64,000 nt of DNA, from the NCBI RefSeq assembly GCF_044582145.1, contig NZ_JBDODO010000003.1; one strand, 5' to 3'. A model generated the notes under the pieces. It was not told the origin of the DNA. It was given only the letters and a program-made list of their open reading frames with translations, and searched no databases. This document shows positions 7,959 through 18,416 of this stretch, piece by piece. The stretch comes from Guyparkeria sp016278265. GTDB lineage: Bacteria > Pseudomonadota > Gammaproteobacteria > Halothiobacillales > Halothiobacillaceae. Numbering within the stretch: position 1 is the stretch's first letter; each line of letters starts with the position of its first letter. The translations under genes were made by a program, and so were the position numbers.

Positions 7959-9491
7959 ATGCCCATCGAGCTCATCTCCTCCATCGACCGGCAGGCCCGC
8001 ACCCGCCCGGATGCCCGCGCGCTGGGCGATCGGCACCAATGGCTGGGCTACGCCGAGCTGACCGGTCGGCTCCACGCCGCACGAGGCGCGCTGCGCGCGC
8101 TCGATCTTGCGACGGGCGACCGCGTGGTGGTCTGGGCGGGTAAATCGGTCGACACCGTCGTCTGGCTGCTGGCCCTGCTCGCCGAGGACATCGTGCCGGC
8201 CCCGGCGCACCCGGGGCTCAAGCCCGAGCAGGTGGGTCACCAACTCGCCCGCTGCGAGGCCCGCGGCCTGCTCGCCGATCGCGCCCGGCTGAGGCAATAC
8301 GGCCAACCCGCATTCGACGCCGACTGGGGCTGGTGGGCAACCGGGGTTGATGCCCCGCAGGACTTGCCCACCCCCGACGCCGACAACGCAGTCGACCTGA
8401 CGGCCCGCGAGAATGGGACACCCCCCGACCGCCTGGCCATGCTGTTCTTCACCTCCGGCAGCACCGGCCTGCCCAAGGGCGTGATGGTCAGCGAGGGCAA
8501 TCTCGATACCGGCACCCGCCTGGTGGCCGACTACCTCGACCTGCGGCAAAGCGACGTGGTCGCCGCCGTGCTGCCGCTGGCCTTCGACTACGGCTTCTCG
8601 CAAATCACGACCGGGCTGGCCCGCGGGGCGGCGGTCTACCTCGACGACTACCTGCTGCCCGCCGACCTCAAGCGCCCGCTATTGCGCGAGCAAGCGACGG
8701 TCTTCGCCGGCACGCCCGGCCTGCTGGTACCGCTGTCCCGACAATCCTGGCTCCATGAGGCCCCGGGCCTGCGCGTACTGACCAATTCCGGCGGCGCCCT
8801 GCCGGTGGCGGCCGTTCGCCGACTGCGCGAGGCGCGCCCGGCCACAAAACTATTCCTGATGTACGGTCTAACCGAGGCCTTCCGCGCCACGTACCTGCCG
8901 CCCGAGGAGGTCGACGCCCACCCGGACGCCATCGGCTACCCGCTGCCCGAGACGACGATCGGCGTGGTCGATCCGGACGGCCGGCTACTCGGGCCGGGCG
9001 AAAGCGGGGAGTTGGTGCAGGGCGGGCCGCTGGTCACGCAGGGCTACATCAACGACCCGGATGCCACCACAAAACGCTTCCGTCCCCCGCCGCCCGGTTG
9101 GCCGGATGAGACGGCCGAGCGCGTGGTCTTCAGCGGCGACCGGGGGCGCCTGGACGAAGCGGGACGCCTGCATTTCGAGGGCCGACTCGACCAGCAGATC
9201 AAGGTGGCCGGCTTTCGCATCAGCCCCGAGGAGATCGAGTCGGTGGCCACCGCCGCCCCCGGTATCGAGGAGGCGGTCGCCGTGGGTGAGCCCGATGCGG
9301 AAAGCGGCAACCAGCGATTGGTCCTGCACGTCGCGCCACGGCACGCGGATATCGAGGCACTTCGCCACCATCTGCGCGCCCACCTGGCCCCTTATCAGCA
9401 ACCGGCGGCGATCAAGACCCATGCCGCCCTGCCCCGCTCGGCCAACGGCAAATTCGACCGCCGGGCCCTGACCGTGACGGAGGAGACCTGA
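7959..9491 (+). CDS. AMP-forming acyl-CoA ligase, exosortase A system-associated type
   Basis: 510 aa member of the adenylate-forming superfamily: it would activate a carboxylic acid as acyl-AMP and pass it to CoA or a carrier thiol. The ATP-binding loop FFTSGSTGLPKG lies near residue 167, the A5-type YGLTEAF near 303, and the hinge/core motif DQQIKVAGFRISPEEIE near 415, with a catalytic Lys near the end (SANGKFDRR). The downstream gene, starting 2 nt after the stop, is the PLP decarboxylase that accompanies this ligase type in PEP-CTERM/exosortase A gene clusters. No exosortase, PEP-CTERM protein or acyl carrier protein is seen here. The substrate is unknown. Confidence 0.85.
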   Translation: MPIELISSIDRQARTRPDARALGDRHQWLGYAELTGRLHAARGALRALDLATGDRVVVWAGKSVDTVVWLLALLAEDIVPAPAHPGLKPEQVGHQLARCEARGLLADRARLRQYGQPAFDADWGWWATGVDAPQDLPTPDADNAVDLTARENGTPPDRLAMLFFTSGSTGLPKGVMVSEGNLDTGTRLVADYLDLRQSDVVAAVLPLAFDYGFSQITTGLARGAAVYLDDYLLPADLKRPLLREQATVFAGTPGLLVPLSRQSWLHEAPGLRVLTNSGGALPVAAVRRLREARPATKLFLMYGLTEAFRATYLPPEEVDAHPDAIGYPLPETTIGVVDPDGRLLGPGESGELVQGGPLVTQGYINDPDATTKRFRPPPPGWPDETAERVVFSGDRGRLDEAGRLHFEGRLDQQIKVAGFRISPEEIESVATAAPGIEEAVAVGEPDAESGNQRLVLHVAPRHADIEALRHHLRAHLAPYQQPAAIKTHAALPRSANGKFDRRALTVTEET

Positions 9492-9493
9492 AC

Positions 9494-10783
9494 ATGGCCA
9501 GACACGACCCGAAACTCGATCCGGCCACCGGCGAGGCAACCCTCGAGCGCACCCTCGGCGCCCTGGCCAATTGCTGGGGGCGGGAGAACGGCCACCTGTC
9601 GATCGACGGCCAACCGCTTTCGGCCCGGCTCCCCCAGACCCCGGCCTATCTTTACAGCCGGCGCTGTCTCGACGCGGCGGTCGCCTCACTGCGTTCGGCG
9701 CTGCCCGGCTCCATCGGGATCCACTACGCCATCAAGGCCAACCCGTTCCCGCCGCTGGTGCGGCACCTCGCCGCGCTGGTTGATGGCTTCGACTGCGCCT
9801 CGCTGGACGAGATGCGGCTGGCCCGCGAGGTGGCCGGCCCCGAGCAGAAACTCTCGATCGCCGGGCCGGCCAAGTCGCGTGCCGAGCACCGCTACGCGAT
9901 CGAGGCCGGCATCACCATCAACGCCGAGTCAGTCGGCGAGCTGGAGCGGATCATGGTTGCGGCCCGATCCACGGGGCGGCGTGCCCGGGTCGCCTTGCGG
10001 GTCAACCCGCCGTTCGCGCTCAAGGGCTCGGGTATGCACATGGGCGGTGGCGCGCGGCCCTTCGGCATCGACAGCGAAGTGATCCCCTCCTTGCTCGAAC
10101 AGCGCGAGACGCTCGCCGAGGGCGGCATCGACCTGGTCGGGCTGCACCTGTTCGCCGGTTCGCAGAGCCTGGATGCCGAGGCCATCGCCGCCACACTGGG
10201 TGCCTGGACCGACCTGCTGCGCGAGTGGCAGCAGACCACCGGATTCACCCCGGCGGAGCTGATCATCGGGCCGGGGCTGGGCGTGGCCTATCACCCCGGC
10301 GATCGACCGCTGGATCTCGCGATCCTCGCACCGGCGTTTGCCCGCCTGGACGAGGAACTGGCCGCGCTGGGCGAGAGCGGCGGCCGGCGCATCGACACGC
10401 GCCTGGAACTGGGGCGTTTTTTGGTCGCCGGTGCCGGCATCTACCTGACACGGGTGGTCGATCGCAAGATCTCCCGCGGCACCACGTATCTCGTCTGCGA
10501 CGGGGGCATGCACCACCACCTGGCCCTCTCCGGCAACCTCGGTGCCGTGTTGCGACGGAACTGGCCGTTGGTCGCGGTCGACCGTCTCGACGACCCGATG
10601 AGCGAAACGGTCGACATCGCCGGGCCGCTGTGCACGCCGCTGGACGTACTGGGCAAGAACCAACCCCTGCCGCCACTGGCCCCCGGCGACTGGCTGGGCG
10701 TGCTGCAGTCGGGCGCCTACGGCGCGTCTGCCTCGCCGAGCGGTTTTCTCTCCCGCGAGCCGGCGACCGAATACTTGATCTGA
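9494..10783 (+). CDS. PLP-dependent decarboxylase (fold III), exosortase A system-associated type
   Basis: 429 aa, Shine-Dalgarno GGAGGAG upstream of ATG 9494. It belongs to the alanine-racemase-fold decarboxylases related to diaminopimelate and ornithine decarboxylase. The PLP lysine is in HYAIKANP (about residue 79), the phosphate-binding glycine-rich stretch lies near GPGLGVAYHPG, and the C-terminal GPLCTPLDVL provides the cysteine of the partner active site. KGSGMHMGGG and VCDGGMHHHLA match the subgroup named for exosortase A loci as I remember it. It pairs with the ligase directly upstream. True lysA is unlikely because of that pairing and the subgroup features. The natural substrate is unproven. 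Confidence 0.87.
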   Translation: MARHDPKLDPATGEATLERTLGALANCWGRENGHLSIDGQPLSARLPQTPAYLYSRRCLDAAVASLRSALPGSIGIHYAIKANPFPPLVRHLAALVDGFDCASLDEMRLAREVAGPEQKLSIAGPAKSRAEHRYAIEAGITINAESVGELERIMVAARSTGRRARVALRVNPPFALKGSGMHMGGGARPFGIDSEVIPSLLEQRETLAEGGIDLVGLHLFAGSQSLDAEAIAATLGAWTDLLREWQQTTGFTPAELIIGPGLGVAYHPGDRPLDLAILAPAFARLDEELAALGESGGRRIDTRLELGRFLVAGAGIYLTRVVDRKISRGTTYLVCDGGMHHHLALSGNLGAVLRRNWPLVAVDRLDDPMSETVDIAGPLCTPLDVLGKNQPLPPLAPGDWLGVLQSGAYGASASPSGFLSREPATEYLI

Positions 10784-10913
10784 CCGCCGGGGTGACCAAC
10801 ACTCCCCCGCATGGAACCTCGACGCGGGTCACCATGCCGCACCCGCCTCCCGCGCCGTATCAGCCATCGCGCCGAGGCTCCCCAATCAAAACACCCTGCC
10901 GATTCCCAAGCCC

Positions 10914-12122
10914 ATGCCGCATACGCCTTCCACTCCGGTGACGGACGCCTCGTTGACGCGGCCCGACGCCGGTCAGCACTTTCGCCGGTTTCTGCTGGTC
11001 AATGCCGCGCTGTTGCTGATCTCGTTGCTCGCCAACCTGATCCTGGAACGGCCCGTGTTCTCGCTGGTGCATGCCCTGATGCTCGCGGCGGTGGGAGTCA
11101 GTTGGGGCGTGGCGGCGCGCTGGGGCTGGCGGGTGGCCAAGCGCTGGTATCTGGCGGCGTTGATGCCCTACCTGATCAGTTTTGCCTTCATCGGGCAGAT
11201 CGAGAGCTTCGACATCCTCTGGATGCTGCTCTTCCCGCCCATCGCGGCCTTCCTGGTCGAGCGCCCACGTAGCCTGATCCTGTGGGACGCGACCTTCCTC
11301 GCCCTGGTGGCGGGCGTCTACACCCTCCACTGGACGCGCCTCTATCCGCTGCTGTACACGGACATCGCGCTGGGCGCGCAGCTGACCGCCCTGTTCTTCC
11401 TCGCGGTGATCAGCTGGTTCATACAGGGCTACAAGGCGCAATTGGCCGACATGCAGCGCGCCTTCCGTCAGCAACTGGAGCGTCAGGTCGACGACGGCCT
11501 CCAACAGATCCGCGGCCTCAACCGGGAACTGGAATCGACCCAGACCGATCTGGTGCGTCTGCTGGGCGAGCTCTGCGAGGCCCGTTCCGAGGAAACCGGC
11601 AACCACGTCGCCCGTGTCGCTGCCTATGCCCGGCACCTGGCGACACTCGCGAACCTGCCCGAACATCACGTCATCCTGATCCACCAAGCCGCCCCACTGC
11701 ACGACGTGGGCAAGATCGCCGTCCCGGACCGGATTCTCAACAAGCCCGGCCGCCTGACGGACGAGGAATTCCGCGAGATGCAGGCGCACACCCACCGCGG
11801 TCACGACATCCTCAAGGCCTCTGGCCGCTCACTGCTGCAGGCGGCGGCCACCATCGCCCACGAGCATCACGAGCGCTGGGATGGCAAAGGCTATCCACGC
11901 GGGCTGTCGGGCACCGGTATCTCGATCGAGGGCCGCCTGGTGGCGATTGCCGACGTCTTCGATGCCCTGTCGTTCAAGCGGGTCTACAAGCCGGCCTGGG
12001 AAGATGAGCGCATCCGGCACCTGTTCGCCACCGAGCGTGGCCGGCAGTTCGATCCCGACCTGACCGACCTGTTTCTCGATCATTACGCGGATTTCGTTAC
12101 CCTGCGTGACCGCTCCGGCTGA
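10914..12122 (+). CDS. Membrane HD-GYP domain protein, probable c-di-GMP phosphodiesterase
   Basis: 402 aa. The N-terminal half has about five to six hydrophobic helices (from about 27 to 180), followed by a coiled-coil linker (LERQVDDGLQQIRGLN, near 190-215) and an HD-GYP domain. The catalytic motifs are intact: ETGNH (about 226), HDVGKIAVPD (about 264) and HHERWDGKGYP (about 318). HD-GYP enzymes hydrolyse c-di-GMP to GMP. It sits 130 bp after the decarboxylase on the same strand; whether it is cotranscribed is unclear. There is no obvious Shine-Dalgarno sequence before ATG 10914, so the start is less sure than the domain call. The membrane part is not a sensor family I can name. Confidence 0.88.
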   Translation: MPHTPSTPVTDASLTRPDAGQHFRRFLLVNAALLLISLLANLILERPVFSLVHALMLAAVGVSWGVAARWGWRVAKRWYLAALMPYLISFAFIGQIESFDILWMLLFPPIAAFLVERPRSLILWDATFLALVAGVYTLHWTRLYPLLYTDIALGAQLTALFFLAVISWFIQGYKAQLADMQRAFRQQLERQVDDGLQQIRGLNRELESTQTDLVRLLGELCEARSEETGNHVARVAAYARHLATLANLPEHHVILIHQAAPLHDVGKIAVPDRILNKPGRLTDEEFREMQAHTHRGHDILKASGRSLLQAAATIAHEHHERWDGKGYPRGLSGTGISIEGRLVAIADVFDALSFKRVYKPAWEDERIRHLFATERGRQFDPDLTDLFLDHYADFVTLRDRSG

Positions 12123-12142
12123 CGTCGCGGCCGGTCAATCTG

Positions 12143-12763
12143 TCAGGGCAACAGGCGGCGCACTGGGGCAAAGGAGCGTCGATGGATCGGGCTGGGGCCG
12201 AGTTCGGCCAGGGCGGCCAGGTGCACGGCCGTGGGATAGCCCTTGTGACGGGCCAGGCCGTAACCGGGATGCTCGGCATCGAGGGCGACGATTTGCCGAT
12301 CGCGGGACACCTTGGCCAAGATCGAGGCCGCGGCGATGGCCGGGTCGGAGGCATCCCCACCAATCAACGCCCGGCCCAGCACCGGCAGCTCCGGGCAGCG
12401 GTTGCCATCGATGTGCGCCCGGTCGAAGACATGACCGTCATTGAGCAGGGCCAGCACGGCCCGGCGCATGGCAAGCATGGAGGCGTGCAGGATATTGAGC
12501 TCGTCGATCTCGGCCACGCTCGCCTCGGCGATCGCCCAGCCGGCTGCCCGTTCACGGATCTCGTCGAAAAGCGCCTCACGCCTGCGCTCGGTCAGCTTCT
12601 TGGAGTCATCCAGCAGGCGAATCGGGCGGGCGGGGTCGAGGATTACGGCGGCAGCGACCACCGGGCCGGCCAGCGGCCCGCGCCCCGCCTCGTCCACGCC
12701 GCAATAGCAGCCCGCATGGTCCAGATCGTCAAACAAGTCGGCTTGCGGCATACTCGCGCCCAT
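12143..12763 (-). CDS. rnhB: Ribonuclease HII
   Basis: 206 aa. It cleaves 5' of single ribonucleotides embedded in duplex DNA. The signature DEAGRGPLAGPV (about residues 24-35) supplies the first two acidic residues; later motifs are LLDDSKKL, the invariant HIDGN near 118 and AIAAASILAKVSRD near 145. It is convergent with the HD-GYP gene (20-nt gap) and divergent from lpxB, with only 32 bp between the starts. In most gammaproteobacteria rnhB directly follows lpxB on the same strand, so the opposite orientation here marks a rearrangement. An alternative ATG lies at 12751. Confidence 0.96.
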   Translation of the reverse strand: MGASMPQADLFDDLDHAGCYCGVDEAGRGPLAGPVVAAAVILDPARPIRLLDDSKKLTERRREALFDEIRERAAGWAIAEASVAEIDELNILHASMLAMRRAVLALLNDGHVFDRAHIDGNRCPELPVLGRALIGGDASDPAIAAASILAKVSRDRQIVALDAEHPGYGLARHKGYPTAVHLAALAELGPSPIHRRSFAPVRRLLP

Positions 12764-12795
12764 TCGTTGTTACCACCTTTGTTTCCGGGGGCTGC

Positions 12796-13980
12796 TTGGA
12801 TTCCCAGACCCATCGCCATTCTCACCCGCGCCTCCTGATCGCCGCCGGCGAGGCCTCCGGCGACATGTACGCCGCCGAGCTGATGCCGCGCCTGGCCGAG
12901 CGCCTGCCCGGCCTGAGCGCCTTCGGGCTGGGCGGGGCGCAGTCGCGGGCCGCGGGCATTGAGACGATCGTCGACATGGACCAGGTGTCCGTGATGGGCC
13001 TGGTCGAGGTATTACGTCACTACGGTCAGCTACGTGCAGCAATGAACACCCTGGTCGAGGCGCTCGATCGCGATCGGCCGGATCTCGTCATCGTGATCGA
13101 TTTCCAGGAGTTCAACCAGCGCCTGGCGAAGGCCGCCAAGGCGCGCGGCATCCCGGTGCTGTTTGTCGTCGCGCCGCAGGTCTGGGCCTGGCGAGCGGGA
13201 CGAGCCAGGCACTTTGATCGCTACGCCGATCACCTGGCGGTGCTGTTCGATTTCGAGGTGCCGTTGTTCGCCGCACACGGCCTGCCCACCACCCACATCG
13301 GCCACCCGCTGATCGAGCTGATCGACCGCGAGGCACCCGACCGGGCCGAGGCCCGCCAAACCCTGTCCTTGTCCGCCGAGGACACCGTCATCGGCCTGCT
13401 CCCGGGCAGCCGTCGCGGCGAGATCGAACGCCTGTTGCCGGGCTTTATCGCCACGGCCGAGCGCCTGCTCGAGGCGGATCCCACCCGCCGGTTCATCCTA
13501 CCGCGGGCCGACTCTATCGATGCCGACTGGCTGGGCGAGCGCATCGCGGAATGCGCGCCCTCGGCGCGACTCCACGAACGCTTGACCATCACGACAAGCG
13601 GCGCACGTCGCGTGATGGCCGCCAGCGACGCCCTGCTGATCGCCAGCGGCACCGCCTCGTTGGAGGCGGCGCTGATCGGCACGCCCATGGTGATCGCCTA
13701 TCGCAGCAATCGCCTGACCTATGCCTTGGCACGCCACCTGGTGCGCATCGAGCACATCGGCCTGCCCAATATCATCCTCGGTCGCGAGGCCGTCCCCGAG
13801 CGACTGCAGGATGCGGCGACGCCCGAGCAGCTGGCCGAAGACATCGAGCAATTGCTCTCGCCCGACGGGTCAGCGTCTCAGCGCACGGCCCTGAGGGAAA
13901 TTCGCGGTCGACTGGGTCAGCGGGGGGCATTCGACCGTCTGGCCGACCTCGCCACCGGCATGATTACCGACAACGCCTGA
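12796..13980 (+). CDS. lpxB: Lipid-A-disaccharide synthase
   Basis: 394 aa glycosyltransferase (family 19) that joins UDP-2,3-diacylglucosamine and lipid X on the inner face of the inner membrane. N-terminal LLIAAGEASGDMYAAELM is the family signature; QVWAWRAGR (about 130), GHPLIE (about 170), LLPGSRRGEI (about 197) and ASGTASLEAALIGTPMV (about 280) follow. The start is taken as TTG 12796, placing GEASGD at the expected position near residue 15. lpxB is on the plus strand while lpxA-fabZ-lpxD are on minus with fumC between, unlike the common lpxA-lpxB-rnhB order. Its stop is 1 nt from the fumC stop. Confidence 0.95.
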   Translation: MDSQTHRHSHPRLLIAAGEASGDMYAAELMPRLAERLPGLSAFGLGGAQSRAAGIETIVDMDQVSVMGLVEVLRHYGQLRAAMNTLVEALDRDRPDLVIVIDFQEFNQRLAKAAKARGIPVLFVVAPQVWAWRAGRARHFDRYADHLAVLFDFEVPLFAAHGLPTTHIGHPLIELIDREAPDRAEARQTLSLSAEDTVIGLLPGSRRGEIERLLPGFIATAERLLEADPTRRFILPRADSIDADWLGERIAECAPSARLHERLTITTSGARRVMAASDALLIASGTASLEAALIGTPMVIAYRSNRLTYALARHLVRIEHIGLPNIILGREAVPERLQDAATPEQLAEDIEQLLSPDGSASQRTALREIRGRLGQRGAFDRLADLATGMITDNA

Positions 13981-13981
13981 C

Positions 13982-15379
<1,398 letters not shown>

Positions 15380-15470
15380 GGCGTCGATGGGGCGGGATCA
15401 AGGGGTGGACAAAGGGGTAGAGCAAGGTGGCGCGGATCGCCTGAGACGCCCACGCTACCGGGTTCGGGGG

Positions 15471-16238
15471 TCAGCGGGTAATGCCACGCTCGCTTTCGCG
15501 AATGAAGGCAAGCATCTCGGTCAGCGCCGGCTCGGTCTCGGCGGCCTGCTCGAACTCGGTCCACACCAGGTCATCGCCCTGGCGCTTGACCAGCTGGCGG
15601 AAGCAGCGGTTGAGCAGCGTGATGGTTTCGGCCGAGAACCCACGGCGCTTGAGCCCTTCCTTGTTCAGGCCGATCGCACGCGCCCGCGCGCCGTCGGCCA
15701 TCACGAACGGCACCACGTCCTTGGACACCTTGGAAAAGCCACCGATGAAGGCGTGCGCGCCAATGTGACAGAACTGGTGAGCAACGGCGAACCCGCCGAA
15801 GATGGCATGCTCGCCCACCTCGACGTGGCCGGCGAGCGAGGCGGCGTTCGCGAGAATGACGTGGTCACCCACCAGGCAATCGTGGGCCACATGCGCGTAG
15901 GCCATCACCAGGATGTCCGAGCCCAGCCGAGTCAGTCCGCCGCCACCGGCGGTACCCCGGTGGATGGTGGAAAACTCGCGAATGCGGTTGCGATCACCGA
16001 TCTCGAGAAAGGTGCGCTCGCCGGCGAACTTGAGGTCCTGGGGCACCTCGCCCACGACGGCATGGCTGAAGATATGATTGTCCGTACCGATTCGGCACGG
16101 CCCCTTGATCACCGTGTGCGACTCGATGACCGTGTTGGCACCAATCTCGACCTCGCCTTCGATGATCGTAAAGGGGCCGACCTGCACACTCTCGTGCAAA
16201 CGGGCCTCGTCACTGATGATCGCGCTCGGATGAATCAC
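15471..16238 (-). CDS. lpxA: UDP-N-acetylglucosamine acyltransferase
   Basis: 255 aa, first enzyme of lipid A synthesis, transferring a hydroxyacyl group from ACP to UDP-GlcNAc. The N-terminal half is a left-handed beta helix built of hexapeptide repeats (HPSAIISDEA, GANTVIESHT, GDHVILANAA). The catalytic His lies in VMAYAHVAHDC near residue 123, and the C-terminus is helical. The start is GTG 16238, which overlaps the fabZ stop as GTGA; an upstream ATG at 16310 lies inside fabZ and is not needed. Order lpxD-fabZ-lpxA is standard. Confidence 0.96.
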   Translation of the reverse strand: MIHPSAIISDEARLHESVQVGPFTIIEGEVEIGANTVIESHTVIKGPCRIGTDNHIFSHAVVGEVPQDLKFAGERTFLEIGDRNRIREFSTIHRGTAGGGGLTRLGSDILVMAYAHVAHDCLVGDHVILANAASLAGHVEVGEHAIFGGFAVAHQFCHIGAHAFIGGFSKVSKDVVPFVMADGARARAIGLNKEGLKRRGFSAETITLLNRCFRQLVKRQGDDLVWTEFEQAAETEPALTEMLAFIRESERGITR

Positions 16239-16693
16239 TCGATCACTTCCTTGGCCACACACTTGACCGTGGCACACGACGCCAGCTCGTCGCCGACGTG
16301 TGCCGTGCAATTGAATATCCCCATGCCGCGGGCCATGCGCTTGATCTCCACCCGGATGGTGAGCTGATCGCCCGGCTCGACCATGCGACGGAACGTCACG
16401 TCATCCAGCCCAACCAGCATGTAGAGCGCATTATCCTTCGGCTTGCCACCGTTGGAACTGAAGGCAAGCACCCCAGTCGCCTGCGCCATTGCCTCGGTGA
16501 TCAGCACGCCCGGCATGATCGGCCGGACCGGGAAATGCCCCTGGAAAAACGGCTCGTTGAAGGTCACGTTCTTGATGGCGACCAGGTACTCATCGGCCTT
16601 CCAGTCGACCACCCGGTCGATCAGCAGAAACGGGTATCGGTGCGGCAGGAGATTCATGATCTCCGGCACCATCATGGTGTTGTCTTCGCTCAC
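16235..16693 (-). CDS. fabZ: 3-hydroxyacyl-ACP dehydratase FabZ
   Basis: 152 aa hot-dog-fold dehydratase of fatty acid elongation. LLPHRYPFLLIDRV and the active-site stretch FFQGHFPVRPIMPGVLITEA (catalytic His, with the Glu in TEAMAQ) are intact. GTG start 16693 overlaps the lpxD stop (GTGA), and its own stop overlaps the lpxA GTG, so lpxD-fabZ-lpxA are translationally coupled. FabZ and LpxA draw on the same hydroxyacyl-ACP pool, which is why they sit together. Confidence 0.97.
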   Translation of the reverse strand: MSEDNTMMVPEIMNLLPHRYPFLLIDRVVDWKADEYLVAIKNVTFNEPFFQGHFPVRPIMPGVLITEAMAQATGVLAFSSNGGKPKDNALYMLVGLDDVTFRRMVEPGDQLTIRVEIKRMARGMGIFNCTAHVGDELASCATVKCVAKEVIE

Positions 16694-17781
16694 GAATCAT
16701 CCTCGGGCGTCGGCGTGTCACCGAGCCGCTTTTCCAGTTGTTTGACCCGGCGTGCGAGCCGGTCGAGTTGTTTGAAGCGCGCGGCGTTTCGATGCCAGCG
16801 CTCGTTCGTGTCCAGCGGCGTGCCAGCCGAGTAGACCCCCGGCCGGTGGATCGAACGGGTGACCATCGACATGCCAGTAATGTGCACGTTGTCGGTCAGG
16901 CTAAGATGGCCAGCGAGCCCGACGCCTCCACCCAGGGTGCAGTAACGGCCGACCTCGCTCGATCCCGCCAGGCCGGCACAGCCAGCGATCGCCGAATGCT
17001 CGCCGATGCGCACGTTGTGCGCGATCTGAATCAGGTTGTCGAGCTTGACGCCATCGGCGATCACCGTGTCATCCAGCGCCCCGCGATCGATGGTGGTGTT
17101 CGCGCCAATATCGACGTCATTCCCGATCACGACACGCCCCACCTGGGGCACCCGGCGCCAGACGCCGTTATCCTGCGCCAAGCCAAAGCCATCCGATCCG
17201 ATCACCACCCCGGGCTGGATCACGCAACGCGCGCCGATCAGGCTATCGTCGAGCACGGTCACTCGTGCCAGCAGCCGCGTTGCCTCACCAATCTCGACGT
17301 TCGGACCGATCACGCAGCCTGGCCCGATCACGGCCTTGGGCCCGATCCGTGCGCCGGCGCCGATGGTGGCCTGGGCCTCGATGCAGGCACTCGGATCGAT
17401 GGTCGCGCGTTCGTCGACTACCGCCGAGGCATGCACCCCCGCGGGCCTGGCCGGCAACGCGTAGAGATGCTCGAGGACTCGGGCGAAGGCCAGCCGCGGC
17501 TGGTCGACGACCAGGAAACAGGCGGAGTCGGGCAAGCGCTGACGCCCCGCCTCGTTGGTCAACACCAGGCCGGCCCGAGTCGCGCCGGCCTGTTCCGCGC
17601 TGCGCTTGTCGCCGTCGTAGTAGCTGATATCCGTGGCGGTCGCACAGGCCAACGAAGCCGCCCCCGTGATGCGGGAGGCGGCCTCGTCGGGGGTCACATC
17701 GGCGGCCCCATCCATGGGCTGGGCACCAAGCCACTCGGCGATTTCGCCGACGGTCGCGCTCGTGCGGGCCGAAATACTCAC
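16690..17781 (-). CDS. lpxD: UDP-3-O-acylglucosamine N-acyltransferase
   Basis: 363 aa, third step of lipid A synthesis. The N-terminal domain (about 1-105) has the uridine-binding segment ATDISYYDGDK; a left-handed beta helix of hexapeptide repeats follows; the catalytic His is in LIQIAHNVRIGEH near 247. The C-terminal helix (ARFKQLDRLARRVKQLEKRL) is a short coiled coil. GTG start 17781 without a strong Shine-Dalgarno sequence, 22 nt after the skp stop. Confidence 0.96.
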   Translation of the reverse strand: MSISARTSATVGEIAEWLGAQPMDGAADVTPDEAASRITGAASLACATATDISYYDGDKRSAEQAGATRAGLVLTNEAGRQRLPDSACFLVVDQPRLAFARVLEHLYALPARPAGVHASAVVDERATIDPSACIEAQATIGAGARIGPKAVIGPGCVIGPNVEIGEATRLLARVTVLDDSLIGARCVIQPGVVIGSDGFGLAQDNGVWRRVPQVGRVVIGNDVDIGANTTIDRGALDDTVIADGVKLDNLIQIAHNVRIGEHSAIAGCAGLAGSSEVGRYCTLGGGVGLAGHLSLTDNVHITGMSMVTRSIHRPGVYSAGTPLDTNERWHRNAARFKQLDRLARRVKQLEKRLGDTPTPEDDS

Positions 17782-17803
17782 CGTGCGTCAGGCCCCGGCC
17801 GGA

Positions 17804-18316
17804 TCAGCGGCCCATCTGCTCGAGACGGCCGAGGACATCCTTCGTCAGCTCGACCCGATCGGCCGAGTAGACCACGCCTTCGGAAAGCACAAGGTCATAG
17901 CCTTGCTCACGGGCCACCTCACGGATGGCGTCGAGCACGAGACGCTGCAACTTGCCGAGCTCCTCGTTCTTGCGCAGGTTGAGGTCGTCACGGAAATTGC
18001 TTTGCTGCCGCTGCAAATCGCGCAGCTTACGATTGAGCTCGCGCTCGAGGTTGCCGCGATCGCCCTCGTTCATGGTCACGCCGTCACGATTGAGACGGTT
18101 TTCCATCTCTTGGACTTCCTGGCGAAGGCCGCGCAATTCCTCCTCGCGAGCGGAAAACTCCTGTTCGAGCTTCTGCTTGGCCTGCTCGGCCTGGGGCGCC
18201 TGTTCAAGCAGCACCGAGGAATTGACAAAGCCGATCTTGATATCGGCCGCTTGCACCGTCAGCGGGGCAATCAGCGCGATCGTGAGTAAGGCGAATCGTT
18301 GAAGCAAGCGAATCAC
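17804..18316 (-). CDS. skp: Periplasmic chaperone Skp/OmpH
   Basis: 170 aa. It is a periplasmic trimeric chaperone that holds unfolded outer-membrane proteins. The signal peptide (about 1-24, FALLTIALIAPLTVQAA) is followed by the conserved IGFVNSSVLLEQAPQ and long charged coiled-coil arms (about 50-135). I chose GTG 18316 because AGGAGA sits about 8 nt upstream and the signal peptide starts there; upstream in-frame codons to 18400 are not family-like. It lies between bamA (100-nt gap) and lpxD, the usual order. Confidence 0.93.
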   Translation of the reverse strand: MIRLLQRFALLTIALIAPLTVQAADIKIGFVNSSVLLEQAPQAEQAKQKLEQEFSAREEELRGLRQEVQEMENRLNRDGVTMNEGDRGNLERELNRKLRDLQRQQSNFRDDLNLRKNEELGKLQRLVLDAIREVAREQGYDLVLSEGVVYSADRVELTKDVLGRLEQMGR

Positions 18317-18400
18317 TCGGTTATCTCCTGAAACGTCATGGCCCGATGTGGGCCGAACGGGCACCGCCGACCGGCGGCCCCAACTCTTGCATGGCGGCAC

Positions 18401-18409
18401 ATTATGCCA
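18401..18409 (-). promoter_or_regulatory. Possible extended -10 upstream of skp
   Basis: On the minus strand TGG-CATAAT is a TGn extended -10 just after the bamA stop, about 85 nt before the skp start. No convincing -35 is present. Confidence 0.3.
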
Positions 18410-18416
18410 CAGCCCG

